Translations under genes and position numbers: made by a program
Notes under the pieces: model-generated
What the model was told of the DNA's origin: nothing
The model's input: only the letters and a program-made list of their open reading frames with translations
Database searches by the model: none
Shown here: one piece after another, positions 45,954 to 55,154 of the stretch
How positions within the stretch are numbered: position 1 is the stretch's first letter
Layout of the letters: each line of letters begins with the position of its first letter
Assembly (NCBI RefSeq): GCF_002240225.1
Contig: NZ_CP022584.1
Coordinates: 1,426,001 to 1,490,000 of the forward strand
Source of the DNA: Paenibacillus physcomitrellae
GTDB taxonomy: Bacteria; Bacillota; Bacilli; Paenibacillales; Paenibacillaceae
Direction: 5' to 3'
DNA length: 64,000 nucleotides

Positions 45954-47579
45954 TTAAAGTAAAATCAGCTTGTGACACGCGTTTGTTTCATAAGGGATTT
46001 CCATCAATTGATCCATAAATTCCGTACCGTAACGGTTCAAATAATAGAAGATATTGTACACACGTTCCTGCAATTTATCCTGCGGCATTAAAGATAAATA
46101 AATCCGGTCCCAATGCCGGAGCGTTGCTTCGTTTGCCGTAGCCAGCGCATCTTTGGCTTTGCCCTGCAGAAAATCCATCTGCGCCAGGATCCGCTCTTTA
46201 TTGGCGCCTCCCAGCCGGATCAATCCTTTTTCAATAGTCCCCAGCTGTTCGATAAGCGGTTCATATAAACGGGTGAAAGCTTCTTTCACTTCGTCAAAAC
46301 GTTCATCGACATGAACATTGTCCTGCTGATTGAGCCAAGCTGCCTTTCTATCCTGAAAATGATCTCTGACCTCTTCAAACGTCAGCCCGTATTGATCCAT
46401 ATATTTCTGCAGCGTTCCCTCCACTACCGTTAAGGACATCCGCGGCAGCAGCAGCGGCATCTGCAGATTCATTACGCCAAAAGCTTTCTTGAGCAGCGCC
46501 CAATAAGCAATTTCCCCGTCGCCGAGCACAAATCCCAGCACAGGCAGCAGCGTATCCTGCATTAAAGGCCGTGTTAACACGTTATTACTGAAACGTTCCG
46601 GGTGCTGCTCAATCTGTTCCAGTAATTCCTCACGGGTAAAAGAAACCCGCCCGCTCCGGTCCTGGTACCGGTCGCCACTGCGGAACAACAGCAGACGCTT
46701 CTGATCCTGGAGATAAAATAGATTAGCCCCATCTTCGGCCACCTCAGCCTGTTCTTCCAGCCCCATTTCCCGGATTTGGCGGGCAGCATCAATATAAGAA
46801 GCAGTCAGGGCGTCGCCTTCACGGATAATAGAAGCAAACATATCTTTCTCCAGCTTTCTCAGCTCATGATCGGCAGAATCCAGCAGGATAAGACCATATT
46901 GTCCAAACAGCTTCCCAAGCAGTTTGGCAAAACTTAAGGATAACGTTTCCGAAACCGATTCACGCAAATCAGCCATCAGCTGAGGTTTGAATTCCGTATC
47001 CGGAAGCAGCTCGTTTAATTCATCCAGCACCCGGTCCCATTCCCCAGCTTGAACAGTTGTATAGCTGACCGGCGTGCGCAGATCGTCCTCACGATACATA
47101 CGGATTCGGGTTACTTTCAATTCTGTAGACAGGACATATGTATGATTCGCTTCATCCCAGTCATGATCTTCCCCGGCGATCCAAAAGACAGGCACTACCG
47201 GCCGGCCAAGTTCCGCTTCAGCTTTCCTTGCTGCCTGGATAACCGTAGCCGCTTTATAGATAACCAGCAGCGGACCCGTAAATAAACCTGATTGCTGACC
47301 GCCTACAATGACTGCCGTTCCCTTCTGCTCCAGCCGGTCCAGCGAGTCGCAAACCTGTGGATGGGAATTATGCAGTTTATTATATGAGCGGAGAACATTC
47401 ACAACGTTTTGACGGTTGATTCGATTGTCCTCATTATGATCAAGCCATTCTAATCTTTCCTGCCAGTTGGCCGGCTTCGAGGCATCGCTTTGATACAAAT
47501 GAGCGACACTCGAAAAATCCGCTGTTAACGCAGCCGCCAGAGGCTGCCTTGCAGATAGCGGTTTATCCATAATCTTCAT
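45954..47579 (-). CDS. bshC: Bacillithiol biosynthesis cysteine-adding enzyme
   Basis: BshC adds cysteine to GlcN-malate, the last step of bacillithiol synthesis, the major low-mass thiol of many Firmicutes. The protein (541 residues) shows the family motifs IVGGQQSGLFTGPLLVIYKA near residue 90 and PVFWIAGEDHDWDEANH, and a long helical coiled-coil C-terminal part. It matches B. subtilis BshC (YllA), which also lies upstream of mraZ. The ATG at 47579 is 12 bases after AGGAGG; a further ATG at 47570 is possible. Confidence 0.95.
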   Translation of the reverse strand: MKIMDKPLSARQPLAAALTADFSSVAHLYQSDASKPANWQERLEWLDHNEDNRINRQNVVNVLRSYNKLHNSHPQVCDSLDRLEQKGTAVIVGGQQSGLFTGPLLVIYKAATVIQAARKAEAELGRPVVPVFWIAGEDHDWDEANHTYVLSTELKVTRIRMYREDDLRTPVSYTTVQAGEWDRVLDELNELLPDTEFKPQLMADLRESVSETLSLSFAKLLGKLFGQYGLILLDSADHELRKLEKDMFASIIREGDALTASYIDAARQIREMGLEEQAEVAEDGANLFYLQDQKRLLLFRSGDRYQDRSGRVSFTREELLEQIEQHPERFSNNVLTRPLMQDTLLPVLGFVLGDGEIAYWALLKKAFGVMNLQMPLLLPRMSLTVVEGTLQKYMDQYGLTFEEVRDHFQDRKAAWLNQQDNVHVDERFDEVKEAFTRLYEPLIEQLGTIEKGLIRLGGANKERILAQMDFLQGKAKDALATANEATLRHWDRIYLSLMPQDKLQERVYNIFYYLNRYGTEFMDQLMEIPYETNACHKLILL

Positions 47580-47625
47580 CTTTAAGTCAGTCCTCCTGTT
47601 TCCTATTGCATGCAAACTCTTCTTG

Positions 47626-47654
47626 ATTGTACCGGAGCAGCCCGTATCCGTCAA
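47626..47654 (-). promoter_or_regulatory. Promoter of bshC-ahcY
   Basis: TTGACG (47649-47654) and TACAAT (47626-47631) are 17 bases apart on the minus strand, a strong sigma A promoter between the opp terminator and bshC. Confidence 0.88.
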
Positions 47655-47682
47655 AGCTATTCAATTATTTTCATAAAATTTC

Positions 47683-47721
47683 GAAAAACAAATAAACCCG
47701 CAGGCGAACCTGCAGGTTTAT
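47683..47721 (-). terminator. Terminator of the opp operon
   Basis: AATAAACCTGCAGG pairs with CCTGCGGGTTTATT around a TTCG loop, followed by TGTTTTT. It begins six bases after the oppF stop codon. Confidence 0.93.
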
Positions 47722-47726
47722 TGCTC

Positions 47727-48662
47727 TTATTTACGAGGCATAGCCACGAAGTGGCCTTTGGATACCTCAACCAGCTCGGAGTTTTCCAAATCGAAAGCAC
47801 CGCCGGAGCCGGAGTCGTTTTTGCCGGAAATTGGACCGGATGCATCATCCTCCAGCAAAATCCGTTTTTTGTTCGCTTCCACTTCCGGATCCGGAACCGG
47901 GATGGCGGACAAAAGCGTTTTGGTGTAAGGATGCTGCGGGTTGGAGTAAAGCTCATCACTTGGAGCAAGCTCTACCACTTTACCCAGGTACATAACCGCC
48001 ACACGGTCACTGATGTGTTTAACCATAGACAAGTCATGGGCAACAAACAAATACGTAAGTCCGAGTCTGTTCTGCAGTTCCGTCAGCAGGTTCACGACCT
48101 GAGCCTGAATGGATACGTCAAGCGCCGAAATCGGTTCGTCACAAATGATGAACTTCGGATTTACCGCAAGCGCGCGGGCAATCCCGATCCGCTGACGCTG
48201 ACCGCCGGAGAATTCGTGCGGATAACGGGAAGCATGATCGGATTTAAGACCTACCAGATCCAGCAGTTCTTCAACCCGTTTCTTCCGTTCCATACGACTG
48301 CCTGCAAGACCATGAATATCAAGCGCTTCGCCGATAATATCCATAACCGTGAAACGCGGGTTCAAAGAGGCGTACGGGTCCTGGAAAATCATCTGCATGT
48401 CGCGGCGCATGGCTTTCATTTTACCCGGGGACAGCTTGTAAATGTCAGTTCCTTCGAAACGGACGCTTCCCGCGGTCGGCTCATACAAGCGGAGAATCGT
48501 ACGACCAGCGGTCGATTTACCGCAGCCGGATTCACCTACAAGGCCCAGAGTCTCGCCTTTTTGAATCGAAAAGCTGATATCGTTAACGGCCTTTAAGGTT
48601 TTGCCTTGACCAACGTTAAAAAACTTCTTCAAACCGTCTACTTCAATTAATGGTTGACTCAA
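47727..48662 (-). CDS. oppF: Oligopeptide ABC transporter ATP-binding protein (OppF type)
   Basis: OppF is the second ATPase of the peptide importer. The Walker A is [17 protein letters not shown] (near residues 37-53), the ABC signature is [15 protein letters not shown] and the Walker B is [13 protein letters not shown]. The C-terminal oligopeptide/dipeptide domain ([22 protein letters not shown]) is intact, and the 311 residues are typical. The start is a TTG whose bases overlap the oppD stop (TTGA), with AGGAGGTGA upstream inside oppD. Confidence 0.94.
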   Translation of the reverse strand: MSQPLIEVDGLKKFFNVGQGKTLKAVNDISFSIQKGETLGLVGESGCGKSTAGRTILRLYEPTAGSVRFEGTDIYKLSPGKMKAMRRDMQMIFQDPYASLNPRFTVMDIIGEALDIHGLAGSRMERKKRVEELLDLVGLKSDHASRYPHEFSGGQRQRIGIARALAVNPKFIICDEPISALDVSIQAQVVNLLTELQNRLGLTYLFVAHDLSMVKHISDRVAVMYLGKVVELAPSDELYSNPQHPYTKTLLSAIPVPDPEVEANKKRILLEDDASGPISGKNDSGSGGAFDLENSELVEVSKGHFVAMPRK

Positions 48663-49654
48663 GACGGATTCACCTCCTGTGCCATTGGATGATGCAGCCA
48701 GCAGCGAGCCATATGTGTTTCGCTGAATTCAGTCGGATCCGGATCAATTTGTTCGCAAACCTTCATGGCATGCGGACAGCGTGCCGCAAACGGACAGCCG
48801 ACAGGTGGCTTAATCAAATCCGGCGGCGTACCCGGAATCGGGATCAGCGGCTCGTCTTTGCTTTGGTCAACCCGCGGAAGGGAACGAAGCAAACCTTGCG
48901 TATAAGGATGGCTAGGGTTCTTGAAGATCTCCCATTTCGTTCCTGTCTCCACCACTTCACCTGCATACATAACAATAACGCGGTCACACATGCCAGCTAC
49001 TACGCCGAGGTCATGCGTAATCAAGATGATTGACGTACCCAATTTTTCCTGCATGTCTCTCATGACATCCAAAATTTGAGCTTGTATCGTAACGTCGAGC
49101 GCGGTCGTTGGTTCGTCGGCGATGAGCAGCGCCGGCCGGCAGGCCAGTGCAATCGCGATCATAACCCGTTGACGCATGCCGCCGGAGAATTCGTGCGGAT
49201 ACTGGTTATAACGAGCTTCAGCGTTTTTGATGCCAACCATCTTAAGCATTTCAATGGCTCTATCCTTTGCCTCTTGACCGGACAGGTTCTGGTGTTTGAT
49301 CAAACCTTCCGTGATCTGGCGCCCTACTTTAATAGTAGGATTAAGGGAAGTCATAGGATCCTGGAAGATCATTCCGATATCTTTACCGCGAATAGCTTCC
49401 ATTTGTTTGTTCGTTTTATTTAGCAGGTTCTCGCCCTGGAAAATAATTTCGCCATTCTTCACAAAAGAAGGCGGTGAAGGAATAAGACGCATAATCGATT
49501 GCGCGGTAACACTTTTACCACTACCGGATTCACCTACGATGGCAATGGTTTCACCTTTGCCAAGTTCAAAATTAACGCCGCGGACAGCCTGAACTTCTCC
49601 GCCTCTTACTTTGAAGGAAACATGCAAATCTTTAACCTGCAAAATCGGTTCCAT
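48659..49654 (-). CDS. oppD: Oligopeptide ABC transporter ATP-binding protein (OppD type)
   Basis: OppD is the first ATPase of the importer. Walker A AIVGESGSGKSVTAQSIM (near residues 38-55), signature EFSGGMRQRVMIAIAL, Walker B LLIADEPTTALDVT and a C-terminal CPFAARCPHAMKVCE Cys-rich motif (iron-sulfur-type in the family) are all present. The 331 residues are usual. The start follows AGGAGGTG. Confidence 0.95.
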   Translation of the reverse strand: MEPILQVKDLHVSFKVRGGEVQAVRGVNFELGKGETIAIVGESGSGKSVTAQSIMRLIPSPPSFVKNGEIIFQGENLLNKTNKQMEAIRGKDIGMIFQDPMTSLNPTIKVGRQITEGLIKHQNLSGQEAKDRAIEMLKMVGIKNAEARYNQYPHEFSGGMRQRVMIAIALACRPALLIADEPTTALDVTIQAQILDVMRDMQEKLGTSIILITHDLGVVAGMCDRVIVMYAGEVVETGTKWEIFKNPSHPYTQGLLRSLPRVDQSKDEPLIPIPGTPPDLIKPPVGCPFAARCPHAMKVCEQIDPDPTEFSETHMARCWLHHPMAQEVNPS

Positions 49655-49665
49655 AGTTTCACCTC

Positions 49666-50616
49666 CTATTTTTTCAATTTAGGATCAAGCGCGTCGCGAA
49701 GACCGTCGCCAAAAATGTTAAATGCAAGCATCGTTACACTGATCAGAATGGCCGGGAACAGCATACGCCAAGGATAATACATCCAGCCTGTCAAAGCGTC
49801 GTTGACCATCGAACCGAGGGAAGCAACCGGTGCTTGTACACCCAGACCCAAGAAGCTAAGGAAGGCTTCCGAAAAAATCGCATTCGGTACGGACAAAGTC
49901 AAAGTAACGATAATTGGACCTACCGCATTCGGCAGCAGGTGGCGGAACAACAAACGTCCGGAGCCGGCACCCATCGAACGGGAAGCAAGTACGAACTCAC
50001 GGTTCTTGAGCTGCATAATTTCACCGCGGACAATCCACGACATATTGATCCAGCCTGTAATCGTCAAAGCTAAAATAATAGTCCCCAAACTTGGCTCAAA
50101 GACAACCAAGAGAAGAATCGTTACAAGAAGATAAGGAATCGCATATAGGATTTCGGAAAATTTGTTCATGATTTCGTCGACACGTCCGCCGAAGTAACCC
50201 ATGATACCGCCGTAAATAACGCCGATCAGCAGGTCAATCAGAGCCGCTACAAGGCCAACGATCAAGGAAATCCGGGCGCCCATCCAGGTACGGACAAACA
50301 TGTCCCGTCCCAGATCATCCGTGCCGAACCAATGCTCAGCCGAAGGCTTCTGGTTGGTGGCCAGCAAATCATTTGTATAATAGTTAAATTTCGAAATCCA
50401 AGGACCAACGATGGCCATAATTACAATTAACGCCAGAAGAATCAAAGCCCCCATAGCTACCTTGTTTTCGATAAGCCGCCGCCAGGCGTCTTTCCAGGCG
50501 GAAACGCTCTCGCGCTGAATAATCTCAGCGTTTTTCTCTGATGTGTCCAATTTACGGAAATCATCGGGCGTCAATGCCACGTTTTGTTTAACAGCTGAGT
50601 TGGAATCTAAAGACAT
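49666..50616 (-). CDS. oppC: Oligopeptide ABC transporter permease (OppC type)
   Basis: OppC is one of the two permeases. A 60-residue cytoplasmic tail precedes the first membrane segment (about residues 55-77), and an outside loop (TNDLLATNQKPSAEHWFGTDDLGRDMF) separates it from five further segments. The BPD transport EAA-type loop (ASRSMGAGSGRLLFRHLLPN) is intact. The start follows AAGGAGGG. It lies four bases after oppB. Confidence 0.95.
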   Translation of the reverse strand: MSLDSNSAVKQNVALTPDDFRKLDTSEKNAEIIQRESVSAWKDAWRRLIENKVAMGALILLALIVIMAIVGPWISKFNYYTNDLLATNQKPSAEHWFGTDDLGRDMFVRTWMGARISLIVGLVAALIDLLIGVIYGGIMGYFGGRVDEIMNKFSEILYAIPYLLVTILLLVVFEPSLGTIILALTITGWINMSWIVRGEIMQLKNREFVLASRSMGAGSGRLLFRHLLPNAVGPIIVTLTLSVPNAIFSEAFLSFLGLGVQAPVASLGSMVNDALTGWMYYPWRMLFPAILISVTMLAFNIFGDGLRDALDPKLKK

Positions 50617-50619
50617 CGG

Positions 50620-51552
50620 TTAGCCCTCCTTCCTTGAACTTAATTTCACGCGTGGATCGACCACGACATACAATAGATCAGAAACCAAGCGAGCAAGCAT
50701 CAACAGTACGCCATAGAAGATGGTAATCCCCATAATGAGCGGATAGTCCCGGTTCGTAATGGATTCGACAAATTGTTTACCGATCCCGCCGATCCCGAAG
50801 ACCTGTTCGATAACTACCGAACCTGTAACGATGTTGGCAGTCATAGGTCCCATATACGTAATGACCGGCATAATGCCGTTGCGCACTACGTGTCTAAACA
50901 TGATGGTAAACCAGTTCAAACCTTTAGCCTTTGCGGTTTTAATATAATCCGCATGTAGGACCTCCAGCATGCTGGAACGCGTCAAACGGGCTATAAAGGC
51001 TATTGGCTGTGCGGACAACGCCGCTACTGGAAGTACGTAATCGAGCGGCGTCTCAAAGCCCGCAACCCTAAAGATATGCATCTTAAAGGCAAAGAAAAAC
51101 TGAAGCAAAGCTGCCAAAACAAAGCTTGGTACTGCAATTCCCAATACAGCCAGTACCATGGCCACGTTATCGATCAGCTTTCGGTGGTAAAGCGCCGCGA
51201 GCATCCCCAGCAGAACACCGACAATAAGCGACACCACGATGGCGATAATCCCCAGTTTAAGGGATACTGAGAAGGTTTTCAGAATTAGACCTGTGACATC
51301 CTGGTTCACGTGTTTCATCGAAATACCAAGATCACCTTGAACAATGTTGCCCAAATATTTGCCATATTGTACATATAGCGGCTTATCGAATCCGTACTGT
51401 TCAAACAGACGTGCTCGAATTTCGGGCGGAACTTTTTTCTCGGACTGAAACGGGTCACCCGGAATGGCTTTCATCAGGAAGAAAGTGGCCGACACCAAAA
51501 TAAACAGGGAGACCAGCAAATAGAAGACTTTACTCAATACATAACGAAACAT
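50620..51552 (-). CDS. oppB: Oligopeptide ABC transporter permease (OppB type)
   Basis: OppB is the first permease, with six membrane segments. The EAA loop YIKTAKAKGLNWFTIMFRHV (about residues 205-224) contacts the ATPases. The ATG at 51552 (MFRYVLSKVF) fits the family start; the ribosome site AGGAGG is 13 bases away, a longer gap than ideal. A terminator between oppA and oppB probably lowers its level relative to oppA. Confidence 0.93.
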   Translation of the reverse strand: MFRYVLSKVFYLLVSLFILVSATFFLMKAIPGDPFQSEKKVPPEIRARLFEQYGFDKPLYVQYGKYLGNIVQGDLGISMKHVNQDVTGLILKTFSVSLKLGIIAIVVSLIVGVLLGMLAALYHRKLIDNVAMVLAVLGIAVPSFVLAALLQFFFAFKMHIFRVAGFETPLDYVLPVAALSAQPIAFIARLTRSSMLEVLHADYIKTAKAKGLNWFTIMFRHVVRNGIMPVITYMGPMTANIVTGSVVIEQVFGIGGIGKQFVESITNRDYPLIMGITIFYGVLLMLARLVSDLLYVVVDPRVKLSSRKEG

Positions 51553-51638
51553 GCCCGAATTTGCACCTCCTTTGTCGAATAAAAACAACACAAAAAAATT
51601 TTACCTAAATGCACCAACTTTGTCTATTGGCAATACAT

Positions 51639-51678
51639 AAAAAAACGGGATATATGTGGATATCCACACATATATCCC
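51639..51678 (-). terminator. Hairpin terminator between oppA and oppB
   Basis: GGGATATATGTG and CACATATATCCC form a perfect 12-bp stem around an 8-base loop, followed by a run of T. It lies about 50 bases after the oppA stop and 90 bases before oppB. Partial termination here would give more binding protein than permease, as in other Opp systems. Confidence 0.88.
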
Positions 51679-51724
51679 ATAGGTTATAAAGTTAAAGCAA
51701 GTTCTTCAATGAAGATTGAAGTTC

Positions 51725-53428
51725 TTAGTGTTCAAGCAGGTAAGCTCTGGAGTAGTCAACGGAACCGCTGTAATCCAAAGTTACGCCTTTCAGATATGGT
51801 TTAATCAAAGCCGGGTTTGTGTAATAGTAAATCGGCATGATACCCATTTGGTCGCCGATCAGAATTTGTTCGGCTTTACGGAAGTCTTCCATACGAGCTT
51901 TGTTGTCGGAGTTTTTGTACGCATCCGCAACAAGTGCATCGTAAGTAGGATCATTTAATTTGATATCGTTGTTACCACTTTGAGTGGTCCACATATCGAT
52001 AAAGGTCATAGGGTCGTTGTAGTCAGGCACCCATCCGGCACGAGCGACTTGATAGTCACCGCTTTGACGGTTTTTGATGAATACGCCCCATTCTTGGTTT
52101 TCGATTTTAACGTCTACACCAAGGTTTTTCTTCCACATATCAGTAACTGCCAAGGCAATTTTCTTGTGGTTGTCATCGGTGTTGTAAGTCAATGTAATTG
52201 GAGGCAGGGAAGTAATACCCTCTTCAGCCATACCTTCTTGAAGCAATTTCTTAGCTTCAGTTACATCTTCTTTAAAGTAATCTTCTGGGTACTCTTCACG
52301 GAACGATTTCTCAGCACCGTTGATGCCCGGAGGAATCAAACCAAATGCAGGAACTTGACCCGCTTTAGTTACGTTGTCAACGATCGATTGACGATCAATT
52401 GCCATCGAAAATGCCTTACGGATCTTAGCATTGTCAAAAGGTTTAGCTTTTGTATTGAACTCGTAGTAGTAAAGGCTCGCTACTGGATCAATGTGGAACT
52501 CGTCTTTAAATTGATCTTTCAAAATTGGAATCTGGTCGGCAGGGATGTTACCATTTGGCTGACCTGCACGATCAAGCTCACCGCTTTGGTAAGACAAAAC
52601 TTCAGTTGCTGCACTGTTTACAACAGTAGCTTTAATTTTGTCCAGCTTAATGTCTTTGTTATCCCAATAGTTAGGGTTTTTAGTAAATTCCATCGATTGG
52701 CCTGTTACCAGACCAGTCAGCGTGAATGGACCATTTGTAATCATTGTGCTTGGATCAGTTGCCCATTTGTCGTTATCCGCAACGGACTTATGCACTGGGA
52801 AATAAGTGTAGAAAGAAGTCAAGTTAATAAAGTAAGGCGTTGTGTTCTCCAAAGTAACTTCCAGCGTATAATCGTCAACTGCTTTTACGCCGACTTGGGA
52901 GAAATCAGTGATTTTGCCTTCATTGTAAGCTTGAGCATTCTTCAGGTAGTACAATTGGTAAGCATAGGCTGGAGCTGGTTGAGTCTTAGGATCAAGAACG
53001 CGCTGCCAAGCAAATACGAAATCATTTGCTGTTACAGGGTCGCCGTTGCTCCATTTAGCATCTTTGCGAAGTTGGAAAGTGTAAATTTTACCGGTAGAAT
53101 CCGATTTCCAGCTTTCCGCAACGCCCGGAACTTCTTTGGAGTTCTCATCAACACGAACCAAACCTTCATACATCAGGTTCAATGCTGTGTGCGCCTGGTT
53201 GTCCTGTGCTTGTGCAGGATCAAATGTCGGCACATCAGCCGCAAAGTTAATGCGGAGTGTTTGGTCTGCTGCCAATTTCTCTTCGCCGCCAGCATTGCTG
53301 CTGCCAGTATTGCTTCCTTCGTTACCGCTGTTTGCTGCAGAGTTGTTATTATTGGAACCGCAAGCGGCCAATACAAAGCTTACAGCAAGAACCAGCGTCA
53401 GAAGGACAAGCCATCTTTGCTTCTTCAT
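51725..53428 (-). CDS. oppA: Oligopeptide-binding lipoprotein (OppA type)
   Basis: OppA captures peptides outside the cell. A lipoprotein signal peptide (residues 1-22) ends in LAAC, so Cys22 is lipidated by Lgt and cleaved by the LspA encoded in this window. A Ser/Asn/Gly-rich linker (residues 24-48) leads to an SBP family 5 domain (LRINFAADVPTFDPAQ... LNLMYEGL). The length of 567 residues is normal. It heads the opp operon; the start follows AGGGGGAAAAG. Confidence 0.96.
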   Translation of the reverse strand: MKKQRWLVLLTLVLAVSFVLAACGSNNNNSAANSGNEGSNTGSSNAGGEEKLAADQTLRINFAADVPTFDPAQAQDNQAHTALNLMYEGLVRVDENSKEVPGVAESWKSDSTGKIYTFQLRKDAKWSNGDPVTANDFVFAWQRVLDPKTQPAPAYAYQLYYLKNAQAYNEGKITDFSQVGVKAVDDYTLEVTLENTTPYFINLTSFYTYFPVHKSVADNDKWATDPSTMITNGPFTLTGLVTGQSMEFTKNPNYWDNKDIKLDKIKATVVNSAATEVLSYQSGELDRAGQPNGNIPADQIPILKDQFKDEFHIDPVASLYYYEFNTKAKPFDNAKIRKAFSMAIDRQSIVDNVTKAGQVPAFGLIPPGINGAEKSFREEYPEDYFKEDVTEAKKLLQEGMAEEGITSLPPITLTYNTDDNHKKIALAVTDMWKKNLGVDVKIENQEWGVFIKNRQSGDYQVARAGWVPDYNDPMTFIDMWTTQSGNNDIKLNDPTYDALVADAYKNSDNKARMEDFRKAEQILIGDQMGIMPIYYYTNPALIKPYLKGVTLDYSGSVDYSRAYLLEH

Positions 53429-53677
53429 GTAACTTTTCCCCCTACATATTTAGTGTGGTTTATTTTTCAGATTATACAACCGATGGTTGAAAAAATCTAT
53501 CATTAATTTTAATAAATCCCGTAGTTTTCTGAAGTAATCTCACATGAAAGTGCTTTAATTTCCATTTCCCAAGTGTAACCTGACACGAGCTGTTAGTCTT
53601 CCTGTCTTTATTTTCCTGTTCTGCTAAACTGCTCTTGTTCCCTGGTTGTCCCCATTTCTCAGAACAAGATTTAATTA
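53429..53677 (-). promoter_or_regulatory. oppA upstream region with candidate -10 and small palindrome
   Basis: TATAAT is at 53471-53476 on the minus strand, about 43 bases before the oppA ATG. The -35 17 bases upstream (TAGATT) is weak. A palindrome CAACC-ATC-GGTTG (53477-53489) sits between them and might bind a regulator. The rest of the gap shows no other feature. Confidence 0.5.
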
Positions 53678-54058
53678 TTATACTGCCCATATGTAAGGAA
53701 ATAATCCGACAATAAAAAATATCAAATAAGCAACGCTGGTCAGCAGAAAAGAAAGCCTCCATACCGCTTTTACCAGCCTTTTAGGATTCACTTTCCCTTT
53801 AAGCCTGTTCTGGGCGCCGCCGATCAACCCGCCGCACACAAGCATAAACAGCAGGACCAGATAAAATCCAAAACCTGTCCCGAAAATCTGGTTAAACAAA
53901 GCCGATACGGAGAGGATCAAAAATAGGGTTGTTACGTCCATAGCCAGCAGCAGCGACCTTCTCTTATCCCGCTTCCAGAGATAGTAACCTCCATAGACAA
54001 GCAAAAAAGGAATAATCGGGAGAACGCTTAAAGCGATAAAAGGCTCAAGGATTGCCAT
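53678..54058 (-). CDS. DUF3397-family membrane protein
   Basis: This 126-residue protein has four membrane segments (residues 5-27, 40-58, 64-84 and 101-123) with short charged loops (WKRDKRRS, RLKGKVNPKR). The order and location (panE, this gene, then bshC in B. subtilis) match DUF3397, which has no known function. In this genome the opp operon separates it from bshC. The start follows GGGAGGTG. Confidence 0.8.
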   Translation of the reverse strand: MAILEPFIALSVLPIIPFLLVYGGYYLWKRDKRRSLLLAMDVTTLFLILSVSALFNQIFGTGFGFYLVLLFMLVCGGLIGGAQNRLKGKVNPKRLVKAVWRLSFLLTSVAYLIFFIVGLFPYIWAV

Positions 54059-54079
54059 GTCTCCACCTCCCTTTCTATT

Positions 54080-55012
54080 TTACGTATTGCTTAAACCTTT
54101 GATTAACCGCCATACCCATTCATGGGCCGGAGCTGACATACCTGCTTTGCCTGCCATTTCAACCAGATATCCATTAATAAAATCCACTTCCGTTTCTTCC
54201 CCCCGCTGCACATCAGCCAGCATAGAAGATATATTGCCTGAAGTGGTTCGGCAGACTTCCTTGATCTGTTCTCCGATATCCGCATCGTAAGGAATTCCCA
54301 GCCGCTCATATATGGCTAAAGCTTCGCTGATTAATCCTTCCAGGGCTCCCCTGCGGTATTCTGAGGTTAGAAGCTCCCCATTTGGAATTCTCCAAAGAGC
54401 AGTCAACGGATTAATGGCTGCATTCATGAGGAGTTTCCTATGCATCTCTCTTTCGATATCTTTCGCCACCTGGGCGCCAAATCCTGCCTGACCGAGCACA
54501 TCCGCAATTTCTGTAAGCTTGACTGGATCGGCTTCAAAGGGTGAACCCAGCCGTGTTTGTCCGGGATTCGAACGAATGACCTGATTAGCTGAAAGCTTTT
54601 TTGCTCCTTCTGTAGTGACGGCAGCGTAGAGCTGATCCCGACTCAAATAGCTGGCAAGGCGGTCCAGATGTCCCATTCCGTTCTGCAGGCAGACAACCGG
54701 GACATGGGATTCCTTAATGAAAGCAAGAGAGTCCAGCAGACCCGAAGTCAAATGACGCTGTTTGACAGCCAATAGCACCCATGCCGATCCCTCCGCCTTC
54801 TCCGCCCAGCCCCTGGACAAGACCCCAGCCTCGATTCCTGTCTTAACCGTGTTCCGGAGACCATTGTGATGTTCCAGTTCAATTCCGTGCCGGTTGATCC
54901 AATCTGCCTGTTCCTCCGTTCTTGTCCATAGGTGTACGTTATGTCCTGCAGCACTAAGCTCTCCCGCAAACAGCAGGCCGATAGCACCGGCGCCAACAAT
55001 ATCGATGCGCAA
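54080..55012 (-). CDS. panE: 2-dehydropantoate 2-reductase (ketopantoate reductase) family
   Basis: PanE reduces ketopantoate to pantoate for coenzyme A synthesis, with NADPH. The N-terminal Rossmann motif DIVGAGAIGLLFAGEL (residues 4-19), the VKQ segment VLLAVKQRHL near 92, QNGMGHLDRL and the C-terminal domain Lys/Asn region (LLMNAAINPLTALW) are present. The start is a TTG at 55012, 8 bases from AGGAG, giving 310 residues. It corresponds to B. subtilis YlbQ, whose family membership is clear; family members also include other ketoacid reductases. Confidence 0.88.
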   Translation of the reverse strand: MRIDIVGAGAIGLLFAGELSAAGHNVHLWTRTEEQADWINRHGIELEHHNGLRNTVKTGIEAGVLSRGWAEKAEGSAWVLLAVKQRHLTSGLLDSLAFIKESHVPVVCLQNGMGHLDRLASYLSRDQLYAAVTTEGAKKLSANQVIRSNPGQTRLGSPFEADPVKLTEIADVLGQAGFGAQVAKDIEREMHRKLLMNAAINPLTALWRIPNGELLTSEYRRGALEGLISEALAIYERLGIPYDADIGEQIKEVCRTTSGNISSMLADVQRGEETEVDFINGYLVEMAGKAGMSAPAHEWVWRLIKGLSNT

Positions 55013-55083
55013 TACGTTCACTCCTTTTTGCATGCCTTCTATGTCTTTGATTCTTTTCTTTTATACCAGAGTTTGTACAAAAT

Positions 55084-55113
55084 CAAAAGGACCACCTCAA
55101 GAGGCGGCCCTTT
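55084..55113 (-). terminator. Terminator of rsfA
   Basis: AAAGGGCCGCCTC and GAGGTGGTCCTTT form a 13-bp stem (two G-U pairs) with a very small loop, followed by TGATTTTG. It lies after the rsfA stop and upstream of panE. Confidence 0.72.
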
Positions 55114-55154
55114 ATGTCGGGATAAACAGGATTCACTTTAGAAGTGTTACGGCG

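Noticed and set aside
51980-53506. A 508-codon open frame on the plus strand across oppA
   Set aside because: It is antisense to a canonical binding protein; the translated sequence has no domain and runs beyond the oppA promoter.
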